Assembly: GCA_039707655.1 (NCBI GenBank)
Contig: CM077674.1
Location: 236,817,904-236,881,903, forward strand
Direction of reading: 5' to 3'
Length of the DNA: 64,000 nucleotides
DNA from: Elymus sibiricus
Taxonomy: Eukaryota > Streptophyta > Magnoliopsida > Poales > Poaceae
How positions within the stretch are numbered: position 1 is the stretch's first letter; each line of letters opens with the position of its first letter. Both the position numbers and the translations under genes were made by a program. This document shows, piece by piece, positions 34,965 through 44,219 of this stretch. The notes beneath the pieces are model-generated. The model was not told where the DNA came from. It saw only the letters and a program-made list of their open reading frames with translations, and ran no database searches.

Positions 34965-35441
34965 GCCGTCTGCTAGCAGACGGCAAAGAGGTTTGTCGTC
35001 CGCCAGCAGATGGCAAAGTGGCCATGTGGCATCAGCCTGTGCAAACTGGGAGCACTAGGCTGGCCTATTTGGCCACTTTGCCATCTGCTGGCAGATGACA
35101 ATGAGCTTTGCTTCTTTGCCATCTGCCAGCAGACGGCAAAGAGCCTGGGTTGGCCCAGCTGATGCCTGACGTCAGCTGGTGCTCTTTGTCGTCTGCCAGC
35201 AGACGGCAGAGAGCACCGTTAGCCTCCTAATAGGGCTAGTACCTTTTCTCTGCCATCCAGAGGCATTGCCGTCTATCAGCAGACGACAAAGAACTCCAGC
35301 AGACGGCAAAGAAGCCTTTGCTACTCTTTTTTCAGCCGGACTGCTGGTCGTCTGCTGGTAGATGGCAAAGGCTTTGCCGTCCGCCATACATGCCTTTGCC
35401 GTCTGCCATGGCAGACGGCAAAGCAGCTGATTCCTGTAGTG
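34965..35441. repeat. Right sub-terminal repeat array of the CACTA element
   Basis: More than ten copies of gcagacggcaaag or its complement in both orientations mirror the left end. The array runs up to the terminal inverted repeat at 35441. Confidence 0.85.
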
Positions 35442-35444
35442 TAG

Positions 35445-35829
35445 CCCTGTGTGGGTGTAGCCATGGTGGAATAAACAAGGTTGCTTCTTCGTGGACCCTT
35501 TGTGGGTGGAGCCCTCCGTGGACTCGTGCAGCCGTTACCCTTCGTGGGTTGAAGTCTCCATCAACGGTGATGTACGATAGCACCACCTATTGGAACAACG
35601 GGAAAAATCTTCGTGTCTCCAATTGCGTTTGCTCTTCTCCACCTATCATTTACTAAATGTGCAAAGTTTTACATTCCGCTGCTTATACTCTTAGACTTGC
35701 ATGTGTAGGGTGTTACTTAACTTGCTAGAGTTGCAAAATCTGCCAAAAACTAAATTTGGGAAAAGGCTAGGTTTTTATCTTGTCAAGTAGTCTAATCACC
35801 CTCCCTCTAGACATACTTTCGATCCTACA
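35445..35829 (+). repeat. Right LTR of copy 1, second part
   Basis: It is collinear with 19255-19639 and ends CGATCCTACA, followed by the ATCGA target duplication. Together with 26267-27446 it completes the LTR. Confidence 0.92.
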
Positions 35830-35834
35830 ATCGA

Positions 35835-36324
35835 TCGGTATGTGTCAGAGAACGAGAGTGATTGACCTAACTAGGTATACGTACTTAGATTGATCGGTGT
35901 GTGGAGAACGAGGTATTATTTTTACTAAATGACCCCTGAAGGGTCTTATTTCACGCACTGACATCCCTCATTCCTGCCATGAAGGAGTCTAAACTACACG
36001 TTGCAACGCCTTCTTAAAATTTTGACCATAGATTTAATTAACAAAATATTAATGCATGTCACGGCCTTTGACCAATCAATTGGCTGCGTGCTTGATATGT
36101 GATCCCATGACACCGCTCATCGTTAGCATTGTTTTGTTGTTGCCTCGATGAGAACGTGACTTCTAAGCATGTTTTTGACTCTTATACATTCACACAAATG
36201 AAGGGTTGCTTGGAGCCTGGGACACATGCGGCGACGCCCGAGTGACATAGTGGCAAAAGAAAGAGGATTGCACTCAAAAAAGAAGAAGAAAGAAGATGCT
36301 AACTGGGTTGGTGCTCAGTGCTCT
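35835..36324. other. Unassigned intergenic DNA
   Basis: No gene or known repeat is recognised. A partial repetition 'tcgatcggtNtgtg' appears at about 35831 and 35892. Confidence 0.35.
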
Positions 36325-36908
36325 CTACTTCATGGAGCGTTGCTGGGCGCGGAGTAGAAGCATCTCCCCCTGCATCTCCATAGTTTTGACATTCAGCATG
36401 TCGCGCTCGATGTGGAGCTTCGCCATGTCCTCCCTATATTCCATGGTGACGGCCTTCATCTTGTTCAGCAAGACAGTGTTCTTCTCATGCATCTTCTTTC
36501 AGCCGACGATCTCCTCCTTCTGCAGGTCGCACTCATTGCGGAGCTTCGCCTTGCCCTCCGCAAGTTCCATGATTTCACCGGTCGCCTTCTTGAGAGAGGC
36601 ATTGCTCTCCTTCGTTAGCTTCACCAAGCCGGCGATCAACTCCTTCTGCTCATCGAGCTCAACGGGCATGTCGCCGATGACGCCGAGGGCGTCGCGGGCT
36701 AAGGACCTCTGCTGTACCAGCTCCTCATCTTCGTGTCGGTGGCAAACCGCTTCTCAGAGCCCTCGCCTGCCCGTGAGATCTCTTTCGAGGCCTCCATAGC
36801 GCGATGGAGCCTCTTTTTTTCTGTGGCCTTGGTCGCTGCTCCCTTGTCATTTCTCCAACTAGAACTCTTCTTTTTTTCACATGAACTAGAACTCTCCTCA
36901 TGGGCCAT
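36325..36908 (-). pseudogene. Unidentified coiled-coil protein gene, broken
   Basis: The minus strand reads from MAHEESSSSCEKKKSSSW (start at 36908) through a basic part. Near 36735 a one-base shift is needed to continue as EELVQQRSLARDALGVIGDM and then a long charged heptad region (KLTKESNASLKKATGEIMEL ... MEYREDMAKLHIERDMLNVK) to a TAG at 36325. An in-frame TGA lies at 36499-36501. The total would be about 195 codons. I recognise no domain beyond a coiled coil. It could be a fragment of a larger grass gene captured or left by transposition. The opposite-strand frames are its shadow. Confidence 0.5.
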
Positions 36909-36924
36909 GGAAGGGAAACGCAAG

Positions 36925-37441
36925 GAAGGATGAAGAAGAAAGAGAAGAGGAATGCGCGATAACTCTCAAGTAGGTTGTTTTCCTATTTATAACCTAGTAC
37001 TAGTAATAAGCCGCAAGGTGTGAAAAGTTGTAGGTTAGATCAGTGTGAACATGTTTGCAATTATTATAGCATGGTAATTTAGAATGATGGAAGCAAGCTC
37101 AAAATTTATTGATGGTTCTGGTTTTGAAGCACAAAACAGTTCCCGATGAGTTTTTGTGGAACACAAATTTCAAGTACTCCTACTGCTCGCACATGTCAGT
37201 GATGTACCTGGTCGTACATGTCAGTGATGTACTGCCAAGTAGATGTATGTCCCTTCGGTGAGCAGCGGGTTGGATGGAGAAGGTCACTGCATCACTGGCG
37301 GGGAAGGAGGGCATGTCACCTCGCCAAGGATGCATGCCCAGCGCCGCCGACGCAGCTGGTTGGACGATTTGGCTTCTCCTACCACCCCCATTTGAACAGT
37401 TGCACCGGCTGCTCATGCCATTCCATAGGCATGCGCGTTCT
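36925..37441. other. Unassigned intergenic DNA
   Basis: A short tandem duplication 'acatgtcagtgatgtac' at about 37192 and 37217 is visible. No gene is supported. Confidence 0.35.
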
Positions 37442-37774
37442 CTACTCCGCGGTCGACTCCGTGAATATGATCTCTGCCATTAGCCCTAGCTCGAAATCAA
37501 TGCGACGCTGCCAGATGCTGACATCCCTCAGCATCTCTGCCCTGAGATCGACTTGCGCCGCCGCCTTGTGCTTCGCGAGGCGCAGCTCCTTCGAACTTCT
37601 CTCCAACCGATGCTTCGCTTCCTCGATCCGATTTTCCCTTGCGGCCCACCACCAGAAACGCAGCCCCAGCATATCCTCTGGCGACCCCTCTCTGTGCTTC
37701 CAGAGTAATGGATCCCCTACATGTGGGTTTCGCTCAACGGCGGCAGTGTTGCGGGGTGATACGAGAGGGCACAT
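37442..37774 (-). CDS. Unidentified small ORF with a charged helical C-terminus
   Basis: It has 110 codons. The second half (ENRIEEAKHRLERSSKELRL ... AEMLRDVSIWQRRIDFELGL) looks like an amphipathic helix or coiled coil, similar in style to the broken gene at 36325-36908. No start context or homology is recognised. It may be an exon remnant from the same kind of locus, or chance. Confidence 0.25.
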   Translation of the reverse strand: MCPLVSPRNTAAVERNPHVGDPLLWKHREGSPEDMLGLRFWWWAARENRIEEAKHRLERSSKELRLAKHKAAAQVDLRAEMLRDVSIWQRRIDFELGLMAEIIFTESTAE

Positions 37775-38111
37775 CGTGGGATGGTGGGATCTAAGGGATT
37801 ATCCATGGCGAAATCCGATGGGCGAGGCGGGGAGGTGAGCGTAGGTGTGCGAGAGTCCCATGAGGATATGAAGCTACTCCGTCCATTTTTAAATACAAAG
37901 GCATGCAACAGTAACCGAGGCAAAAATTGATGACGTTGCCTCGTAGTACTAGCAACCCATGACTTAGCTACTTGCATGCATGCAGTGAAGCTACTCAAGT
38001 ACTACTTCCTCTCTCATGTCAACTCAATCTGTATGCGCATATTAATTGACCATCCATTTAAGTGAACGACTCGACAGTCATCATATCGTGTGGGGTTCCT
38101 CCTACAAATAT

Positions 38112-38345
38112 GCGTTCCACCATGTGCCCGCATGTACTATGTGCGAGGGAATGAGTGCATGTGAGCACATCTTTTATTCATGCACGTACTCCAGTAGTGT
38201 GTGTGGGGGAGAGAGATAGTGGTATACATAGACCTAGAGAGAGATGCTGTGTGTCGGAAAGAGTACCCGCGCATGCGTATGTGAGAGGACGAGTGCATGC
38301 GTGCACCTCTCCTCTTTGTGGAGTACATACTAAACCTAGAGTACA
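38112..38345. repeat. Dispersed repeat rich in TGCATG/GTGTG, copy a
   Basis: The block 'ttccaccatgtgcccgcatg ... gagtgcatg ... gagagagat' resembles 40738-40880 ('ctccaccatgcacccgccca ... gagtgcgtgcgtg ... gagagagatggtgtgtg'). This is either a 2.6-kb-spaced duplication or two copies of a small element. Confidence 0.45.
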
Positions 38346-38954
38346 AGTGTATGTACGCGACAGGCTGTAAGTTTACCGCCTACATTGTTTTTTCTCGTTG
38401 ACGAGATTGGTCAATAGAAATCCCGATTATAAATGGTAGGGCGGCGTTTTTTCCGCGGCAGGTTTTTTTGCAACGGGAAGGGTCCAGAAGGACCGGGCAC
38501 TGCATTACCCTTAGCCAAAGCAGTGGGAAGTTGGGGCCGGCGCACGATCACGTACGTTCGGGGCGCCATATGCATGCGGTTGCCTAGGGTGCCCGCCTAT
38601 GTGCTCCCTCCCTTCTGGTTTATAGGGCTCAATTCAAAATTATGGCTAGTCTTATCGACGAGACTGCACGACTGGCAGCATACAACGATGATGGCTCGGG
38701 TTCTTGACGACCGTGCAGGCTCGATGACCATGCAACCTCTCTAGCAACATGCATGCAAGCGCAACCAGGAAGCACCGTGGCGACATGCAAAGTGTAGCCA
38801 GGGCGCGCACTGCGGCATGATATAGTACTAGTATATCGATCTCGAGTGCTCTAAAAAAACACCGCTCTATACGGTTGTCCGGCCACTCCATCCCAGAGTT
38901 CTCTCCAAGCGTCATTCATGCCACTGCGCCGCACATTAACTAGTAAGGAAGGCG

Positions 38955-39191
38955 ATGGCATCCTGCCGCGTGGAGTTCATCGCCGTCCATGACCGCACAG
39001 CGATGACATCCCGCTGCGACGAGATCAGCGCCACCCGCGACCGCACACCTACGTGGGTGGACTTTGAAGCTGCCAAGGCCGAATGGGACGTGGAGCAAGA
39101 GGAGGCCAGAGCTGCGCAGAAGGAGTGGAAAAGGCAGAAAGCACTCAAGAAAAGAGAGTCCCGTCGCCGCAAGAAAGAAGCCGATGCATGA
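38955..39191 (+). CDS. Unidentified small charged ORF
   Basis: It has 78 codons, starting MASCRVEFIAVHDRTAMTSR and ending in a highly charged helix (EWDVEQEEARAAQKEWKRQK then KKRESRRRKKEADA). No family is recognised. Downstream frames after the TGA still look alanine/glutamate-rich (39190-39400) and could be a decayed extension. It may be a gene relic. Confidence 0.3.
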   Translation: MASCRVEFIAVHDRTAMTSRCDEISATRDRTPTWVDFEAAKAEWDVEQEEARAAQKEWKRQKALKKRESRRRKKEADA

Positions 39192-39399
39192 GCTACTGAG
39201 GAGAGCAGGGCGGAGATCCAAGGATAGTGGGCTGCCGCCGACAAGGCCGGGAAGGAGAACGGCGGCGTCTGGCCAGCATGGCCCAGTTCCTCCACCTGCT
39301 AGGATCACGGCGATAGCTACCGCGACATTGAGGAGAGCTGGGCACGGCGCTACTTCGGTGTAGTAACTGCACCTACCTTTGGGTCTATGACATGTGGGC

Positions 39400-40060
39400 C
39401 GGTAACCTGTTGGGCCCACATGGCATGCACACAAAGGCACCTGCATTCCGAAGCTCAACCAAGCTTGGCAGAGGTCCAACGAGCACCTGCCACTGACAAG
39501 GAAGACAAGGATAAGAGGGCGATGGTGTCTGCATCTGGCCAGCATGGGAGAAGTAGTTAGTGTGTGTCGCCCGTATGTTTGTTTATTTAATTATGAGCAT
39601 CTACCAGTACTCCTACGTAGTAGTTACTACTAGTATACGAGTACTAGTCTTCTATCATTCATGTGTGACTTGATTTCAGCCGTTGATTGATGTTATCCAA
39701 TGATCTAGGTGCTTGGGATTCACATATACAATAACCTAATTGTACCCAGCTGTGTGTACATTCTTCTGGAACCAGCAGCACGTCACTATGATCAATCCAT
39801 GCAAGAAGCTCGCAACAACACCTCCACATGTGCCACGTGGCCTCATGGGTGTACCCCCACATCATTTTTATCATAATATTTTGACTGGAAAGAAGAGACA
39901 TTTTGTAGCCTACAAAGTTGTGACGTGCCATTGGAATTCCATCTAACGTGCTTTGACCATAATGGAAGTACTAGTGCCACATCATCTGAAGCCTTTCTAC
40001 ATGCATATTTCTTATAGACTAGCAATGTGACCATGCATTGCAACGGATCCAAAGTAGAGT
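39400..40060. other. Unassigned intergenic DNA
   Basis: A run of 'actagtatacgagtactag'-like short palindromes lies near 39620-39650. No gene is supported. Confidence 0.35.
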
Positions 40061-40064
40061 AATA

Positions 40065-40200
40065 CTCCCTATGTTTCTTTTTACTCCACATATAAAATTT
40101 GTTTGAAGTCAAACTAAGAAAAGTTTGACTAAATTTATATCAGAAAATACTCTAGTTTTGGTATATACCCCATATCACTAAAAATATACTCGTATTAGGT
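40065..40200. mobile_element. Truncated Stowaway-like MITE
   Basis: After TA it begins CTCCCTATGTTTCTTTTTAC and contains 'cacatataaaatttg', 'gaagtcaaac' and 'aagtttgactaaatttat', a pattern typical of Triticeae Stowaway elements. The other terminal repeat is not found, so it is probably truncated. Confidence 0.45.
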
Positions 40201-40405
40201 TTCACTCAAAATATGTTTCTCGTGGTTGTTTTCATGAGGTGGGGAAGTGATGTGGTTGGTTTCAACATACTAAGAGGTTTTCTGCAAATTGGAGAAGAGA
40301 AGTGGGATCTTATTGCAAAAATGCGACAACTTACCTCACCGTCGTTAGATGCAGATCTAATGGTCAGAAATGACGGATGGCAGGCACACCATCATCACCA
40401 ACTGA

Positions 40406-40709
40406 GGGCTCCTTTGATTCAAAGGGATTCCATAGGATTTTTGGAGGATTGATATCCTTAGGATTTTTTCCAACATATGTCATTCGATTAATAGGATTGG
40501 AATCCATAGGAATCATTTCTATGGAATCCTTTGTGCTACATTTCATAGGAAATCTAACATCCACTACAACCTCTTTTTACAATTCCTTTGTTTTTCCTGT
40601 GACATCAAACACTTCTTGCTAATCATGTTGGGTTCAAATAGACATGCCGCTCCAGCCCTATAATTTTCCTATTTCTATGTTTTCAAAATTCTATGAATCA
40701 AAGAGGCCC
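40406..40709. mobile_element. MITE with terminal inverted repeats and 3-bp duplication TGA
   Basis: The left end GGGCTCCTTTGATTCAAAGG and the right end complement (GGGCCTCTTTGATTCATAGA) are inverted repeats of about 25 bp. TGA flanks both ends (40403-40405, 40710-40712). The interior has many 'cataggatt / aatcctatg' motifs. The 3-bp duplication and GGGC ends suggest a Tourist-like (PIF/Harbinger) MITE. The family is not certain. Confidence 0.7.
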
Positions 40710-40737
40710 TGAATCTTTTATACGAGTAGAGAAATAT

Positions 40738-40824
40738 GCTCCACCATGCACCCGCCCATGTGTGTATGTAGGAAGGAGTGCGTGCGTGGACCTCTTCTCT
40801 TTCGTACACCTAGTGCGTGTGTCT

Positions 40825-40868
<44 letters not shown>

Positions 40869-40960
40869 GATGGTGTGTGCAAGAAATCACGGGAGATTCA
40901 TGAAATTATGTGTGTGTGTGTGTGCATGGAAAGTGCAGAGGGAATACGCGTCAAAGCATT
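40738..40960. repeat. Dispersed repeat copy b with (GATA)n, (GA)n and (TG)n microsatellites
   Basis: It is similar to 38112-38345 at its left. Then 'gatagatagata' passes into a GA run (about 40827-40870), and a TG run lies at about 40911-40924. Confidence 0.6.
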
Positions 40961-41040
40961 AATTGGTCTGAAAGAGGGGCTTATACATACATATTCGTAT
41001 GTGCATGGGGGTGATGTTCGAGAAGGGAGGGGAAGGATTG

Positions 41041-41711
41041 TGTCACAGCCCTAGAATATTGTTTGTAATTAGTTGCATTATCATCCATGCATCATGTTCA
41101 ATTTTCTTTAAAGTTGAAATAGGGATGATCAAAACCCTAGCACTAAATTAAATCAACTAGGTTCAAAATAAAATATTTTCAATGAACCAAAATGCTCTTC
41201 AAAAATGTTCATCATTTCTAGATAAAGGTGAAAACCTCTTCCAAAATAATGAGCATATTTATTGGTCATTTTTGGATTTTTGAATTGGGGCATTTGAATC
41301 CTATAAATATTTTAAATGCTCCAAATATTCTGGAATCACTTGTGGGCCTTTGGAATAATCCAAATAGTATCCACAATTTATCTCAGGAGTTTTGAAAATG
41401 AATTAGTATCTCTACTAATTCAAAATAGAAAGGAAAAATAGAAAACAGAAACAAAAATAGAAGAGTGAGAGAAGCCTACCTATCACTTACCTGGCCAAGA
41501 AGCCGGCCCAGCCCACAGGGGCACGGTCTTCTTCCTCCTCCCCTCGCCCCAAAGCAGCTGCGTGCCGAGCAGCCGCACGCGACCGTAGCCACGTCTCGCT
41601 GACACGGAGCTGCTTCCCCCAACCTGATCCGCTCGCTCTGGACGTCCCCGACCCCTCTGGCCTATCCCCTCCTCCTCTACCCTCCTCTCACTCTCTCTCC
41701 CGCGGGCGCCC
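41041..41711. repeat. LTR-like fragment, probably Gypsy
   Basis: It begins TGTCACAGCCCTAGAATATT and then has long AT-rich DNA followed by a GC-rich part from about 41490. This resembles cereal Gypsy LTR starts of the TGTCAC...CCCTAG kind. It is cut at 41711 by the next Copia LTR. The remainder would lie beyond the window, so the assignment is tentative. Confidence 0.45.
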
Positions 41712-43731
41712 TGTTGGGAATGTAGCAAGAATTCAAAAAAATTCCTACGCATCACCAAGATCAATCTATGGAGAGACTAGCAACGAGAGAGAGAGGGAGT
41801 GCATCTTCATACCCTTGAAGATCGCTAAGCGGAAGCGTTACTAGAAGGCGGTTGATGGAGTCGTACTCGCGGTGATTCAAATCGCGGAAGATCCGATCCA
41901 AGTGCCGAGTGGACGGCACCTCCGCGTTGAACACACGTACATCCAAGGGATGTCTCCTCCTTCTTGATCCAGCAAGGGGGAATGAGAAGTAGAGGGAGAG
42001 CTCTGGCAGCACGACGGCGTGGTGGCGGTGGAGCTTGTGGTTCTCTGGCAGGGCTTTGCCAAGCACCAAGGGAGGAAGAGGAGGAGAGAGGGGGCAAGGC
42101 TGCGCCAAGTGAAGGGGTGCGGCCACCCTCCCACCCCCTCTATTTATAGGCTAAGGGGGGAGGGGGCCGGCCCCCCTAGATCCAATCTAGGTGGGGGGGC
42201 GGCAGCCCTAGGGGGAACTTGCCCCCCAAGTTGGTGGGGGGCGCCCCCACCCCTAGGGTTTGCCAACCCTAGGTGCATGGGCCCTAGGGGGAGGTGCACC
42301 AGCCCACTAGGGGCTGGTTCCCCCATATTCAGCCCATGTGGTCCTCCGGGGCAGGTGGCCCCTCCCGGTGGACCCCTGGAACCCCTTCGGTGGTCCCGGA
42401 ACAATTCCGATAACCCCCAAACTTTTTCCGGCGACTGAAATAGGACTTCCCATATATAAATCTTCACCTCCAGACTATTTCGGAACTCCTCGTGACATCC
42501 GGGATCTCATCCGGGACTCCGAACAACTTTCGGTAACCACATATGTTTCCCATTACTACCCTAGCGTCACCAAACCTTAAGTGTGTAGACCCTACGGGTT
42601 CGGGAACTATGCAGACATGACATAGACACCTCTCCAGTCAATAACCAATAGCGGGATCTGGATACCCATATTGGCTCCCGCAGATTCCACGATGATCACA
42701 TCGGATGAACCATGATATCGGGGATTCAATCAATCCCGTATACAATTCCCTTTGTCTATCGGTATGTTACTTGCCCGAGCTTCCACCGTCGGTATCTCCA
42801 TACCTAGTTCAATCTCGTTACCGGTAAGTCTCTTTACTCGTTCTGTAACACATCATCCCGTGACTAACTCCTTAGTCACAATGAGCTCAATATGATGATG
42901 TATTATTGAGTGGGCCCAGAGATACCTCTCCGTCATACGGAGTGACAAATCCCAGTCTCGATTCATGCCAACCCAACAAACACTTTCGAAGATACTTGTA
43001 GTGCACCTTTATAGTCACCCAGTTATGTTGTGATGTTTGATTCACCCAAAGCATTCCTACGGTATCCGGGAGTTGCACAATCTCATGGTCTAAGGAAAAG
43101 ATACTTGACATTAAAAAAGCTATAGCAGATGAACTAGACGATCTGGTGCTGTGCTTAGGATTGGGTCTTGTCCATCACATCATTCTCCTAATGATGTGAT
43201 CCCGTTATCAACGACATCCAATGTCCATGGTCAGGAAACCATAACCATTTATTGATCAACGAGCTAGTCAACTAGAGGCTCACTAGGGACTTGGTGTGGT
43301 CTATGTATTCACACATGTATTATGGTTTCCGGTTAATACAATTATAGCATGAACAATAGACAATTATCATGAACAAGGAAATATAATAAGAACCATTTTA
43401 TTATTGCCTCTAGGGCATATTTCCAACAGTCTCCCACTTGCACTAGAGTCAATAATCTAGTTACATTGTGATGAATCGAACACCCATAGAGTTCTGGTGT
43501 TGATCATGTTTTGCTCGTGGAAGAGGTTTAGTCAATGGATCTGCAACATTCAGATCCATATGTACTTTACACATATCCATGTCTCCATCCTAAATATAAT
43601 AACGAATGGAGTTGAAGCGGTGCTTGATGTACTTGGTCTTCTTGTGAAACCTGGGCTCCTTGGCAATGGCAATAGCTCCAGTGTTGTCACAGAATAGAGT
43701 CATCGGGCCCGATGCATTGGGAATTGATACG
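41712..43731 (-). mobile_element. Second Angela-type Copia, partial
   Basis: On the minus strand this is the 3' LTR (43428-41712, 1717 bp, TGTTGGAAATATGCCC...CAACA) preceded by its polypurine tract and the last ~300 bp of the internal region, similar to 10114-10430. It ends at 43731, where an Athila-type element begins (TGATACGTCC). The rest of the Copia should lie beyond the inserted nest. It is related to, but clearly diverged from, the element at 8386-17084. Confidence 0.85.
43429..43731 (-). pseudogene. 3' end of Copia pol (RNase H tail), partial
   Basis: It aligns by eye with the last ~300 bp of the first Copia pol plus its polypurine tract. It is cut by the Athila-type insertion. No start or complete domain remains in the window. 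Confidence 0.75.
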
Positions 43732-44219
43732 TCCATTTTGCATTATCTTTTCCTACTATTATTTATAATGTTTTCATGCATAATAATGCTTTTGGGAGTA
43801 ATTCTAATGCCTTTTCTCTCATAATTTGCAAGGTATCCAGAAGGAGGGAGAAATCCGGCAGCTGGAATTCTGGACCTGAAAAAGCACCGTCAGGATGCCT
43901 ATTCTGCACAACTCCAAATGGCATGAAATTCCACGGAGAATTATTTTGGAATATAATAAAAATACTGGAGCGAATAACTACCGGAGGGGGCGCGGCCTGG
44001 GGGGTGTTGCCCACCCCAGCTGGCCCCCGTAGCCCCCCTTCTGGTATATGAGTCCCTCTGACCTGGAAAAAATCAGGAGAGGACTTTTGGGACGAAGCGC
44101 CGCCGTCTCGAGGCGGAACTTGGGCAGGAGCACTTTTGCCCTCCGGCGGAGCGATTCCGCCGGGGGAACTTCCCTCTCAGAGGGGAAACCATCGTCATCA
44201 TCATCTCCAGCAACTCTCC
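43732..44219 (+). repeat. Athila-type 5' LTR, first part
   Basis: TG border at 43732. The fragment ends in the target site TCTCC (44215-44219) used by the inserted Gypsy. It continues at 56563-57540. The joined LTR is about 1.46 kb. Confidence 0.85.

Larger units (their letters stand above)
27447..35441 (+). mobile_element. CACTA (En/Spm, DTC) DNA transposon
   Basis: Ends are CACTACTGGAATC and GATTCCTGTAGTG, inverted with a mismatch, and flanked by a 3-bp duplication TAG (27444-27446 and 35442-35444). Both ends carry arrays of TTTGCCGTCTGC / GCAGACGGCAAA sub-terminal repeats. Inside are a Tnp2-type transposase remnant and a second gene with introns, the usual two-gene layout. The element is about 8.0 kb. 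Its transposase is deleted and frameshifted, so it is probably immobile alone. The inner target sequence shows it entered the LTR after the Copia insertion. Confidence 0.93.
18076..35829 (+). mobile_element. Non-autonomous Copia element, SIRE/Maximus type, copy 1
   Basis: Target duplication ATCGA flanks it at 18071-18075 and 35830-35834. The order is left LTR, initiator-Met primer site, gag, a long noncoding stretch rich in TCGGT-NNN-ACCGA motifs, an envelope-like accessory ORF, polypurine tract, right LTR. The right LTR is split by a CACTA transposon (27447-35441). Removing that insert and one TAG gives an LTR of 1565 bp against 1564 bp on the left. No integrase or reverse transcriptase motif is seen between gag and the accessory ORF, so it would depend on another element for mobility. 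The lineage call rests on the gag type plus the envelope-like ORF in the usual SIRE position. Confidence 0.85.

Noticed and set aside
41825..42467. GC-rich ORFs within the second Angela-type LTR
   Set aside because: They lie in LTR sequence and reflect base composition.
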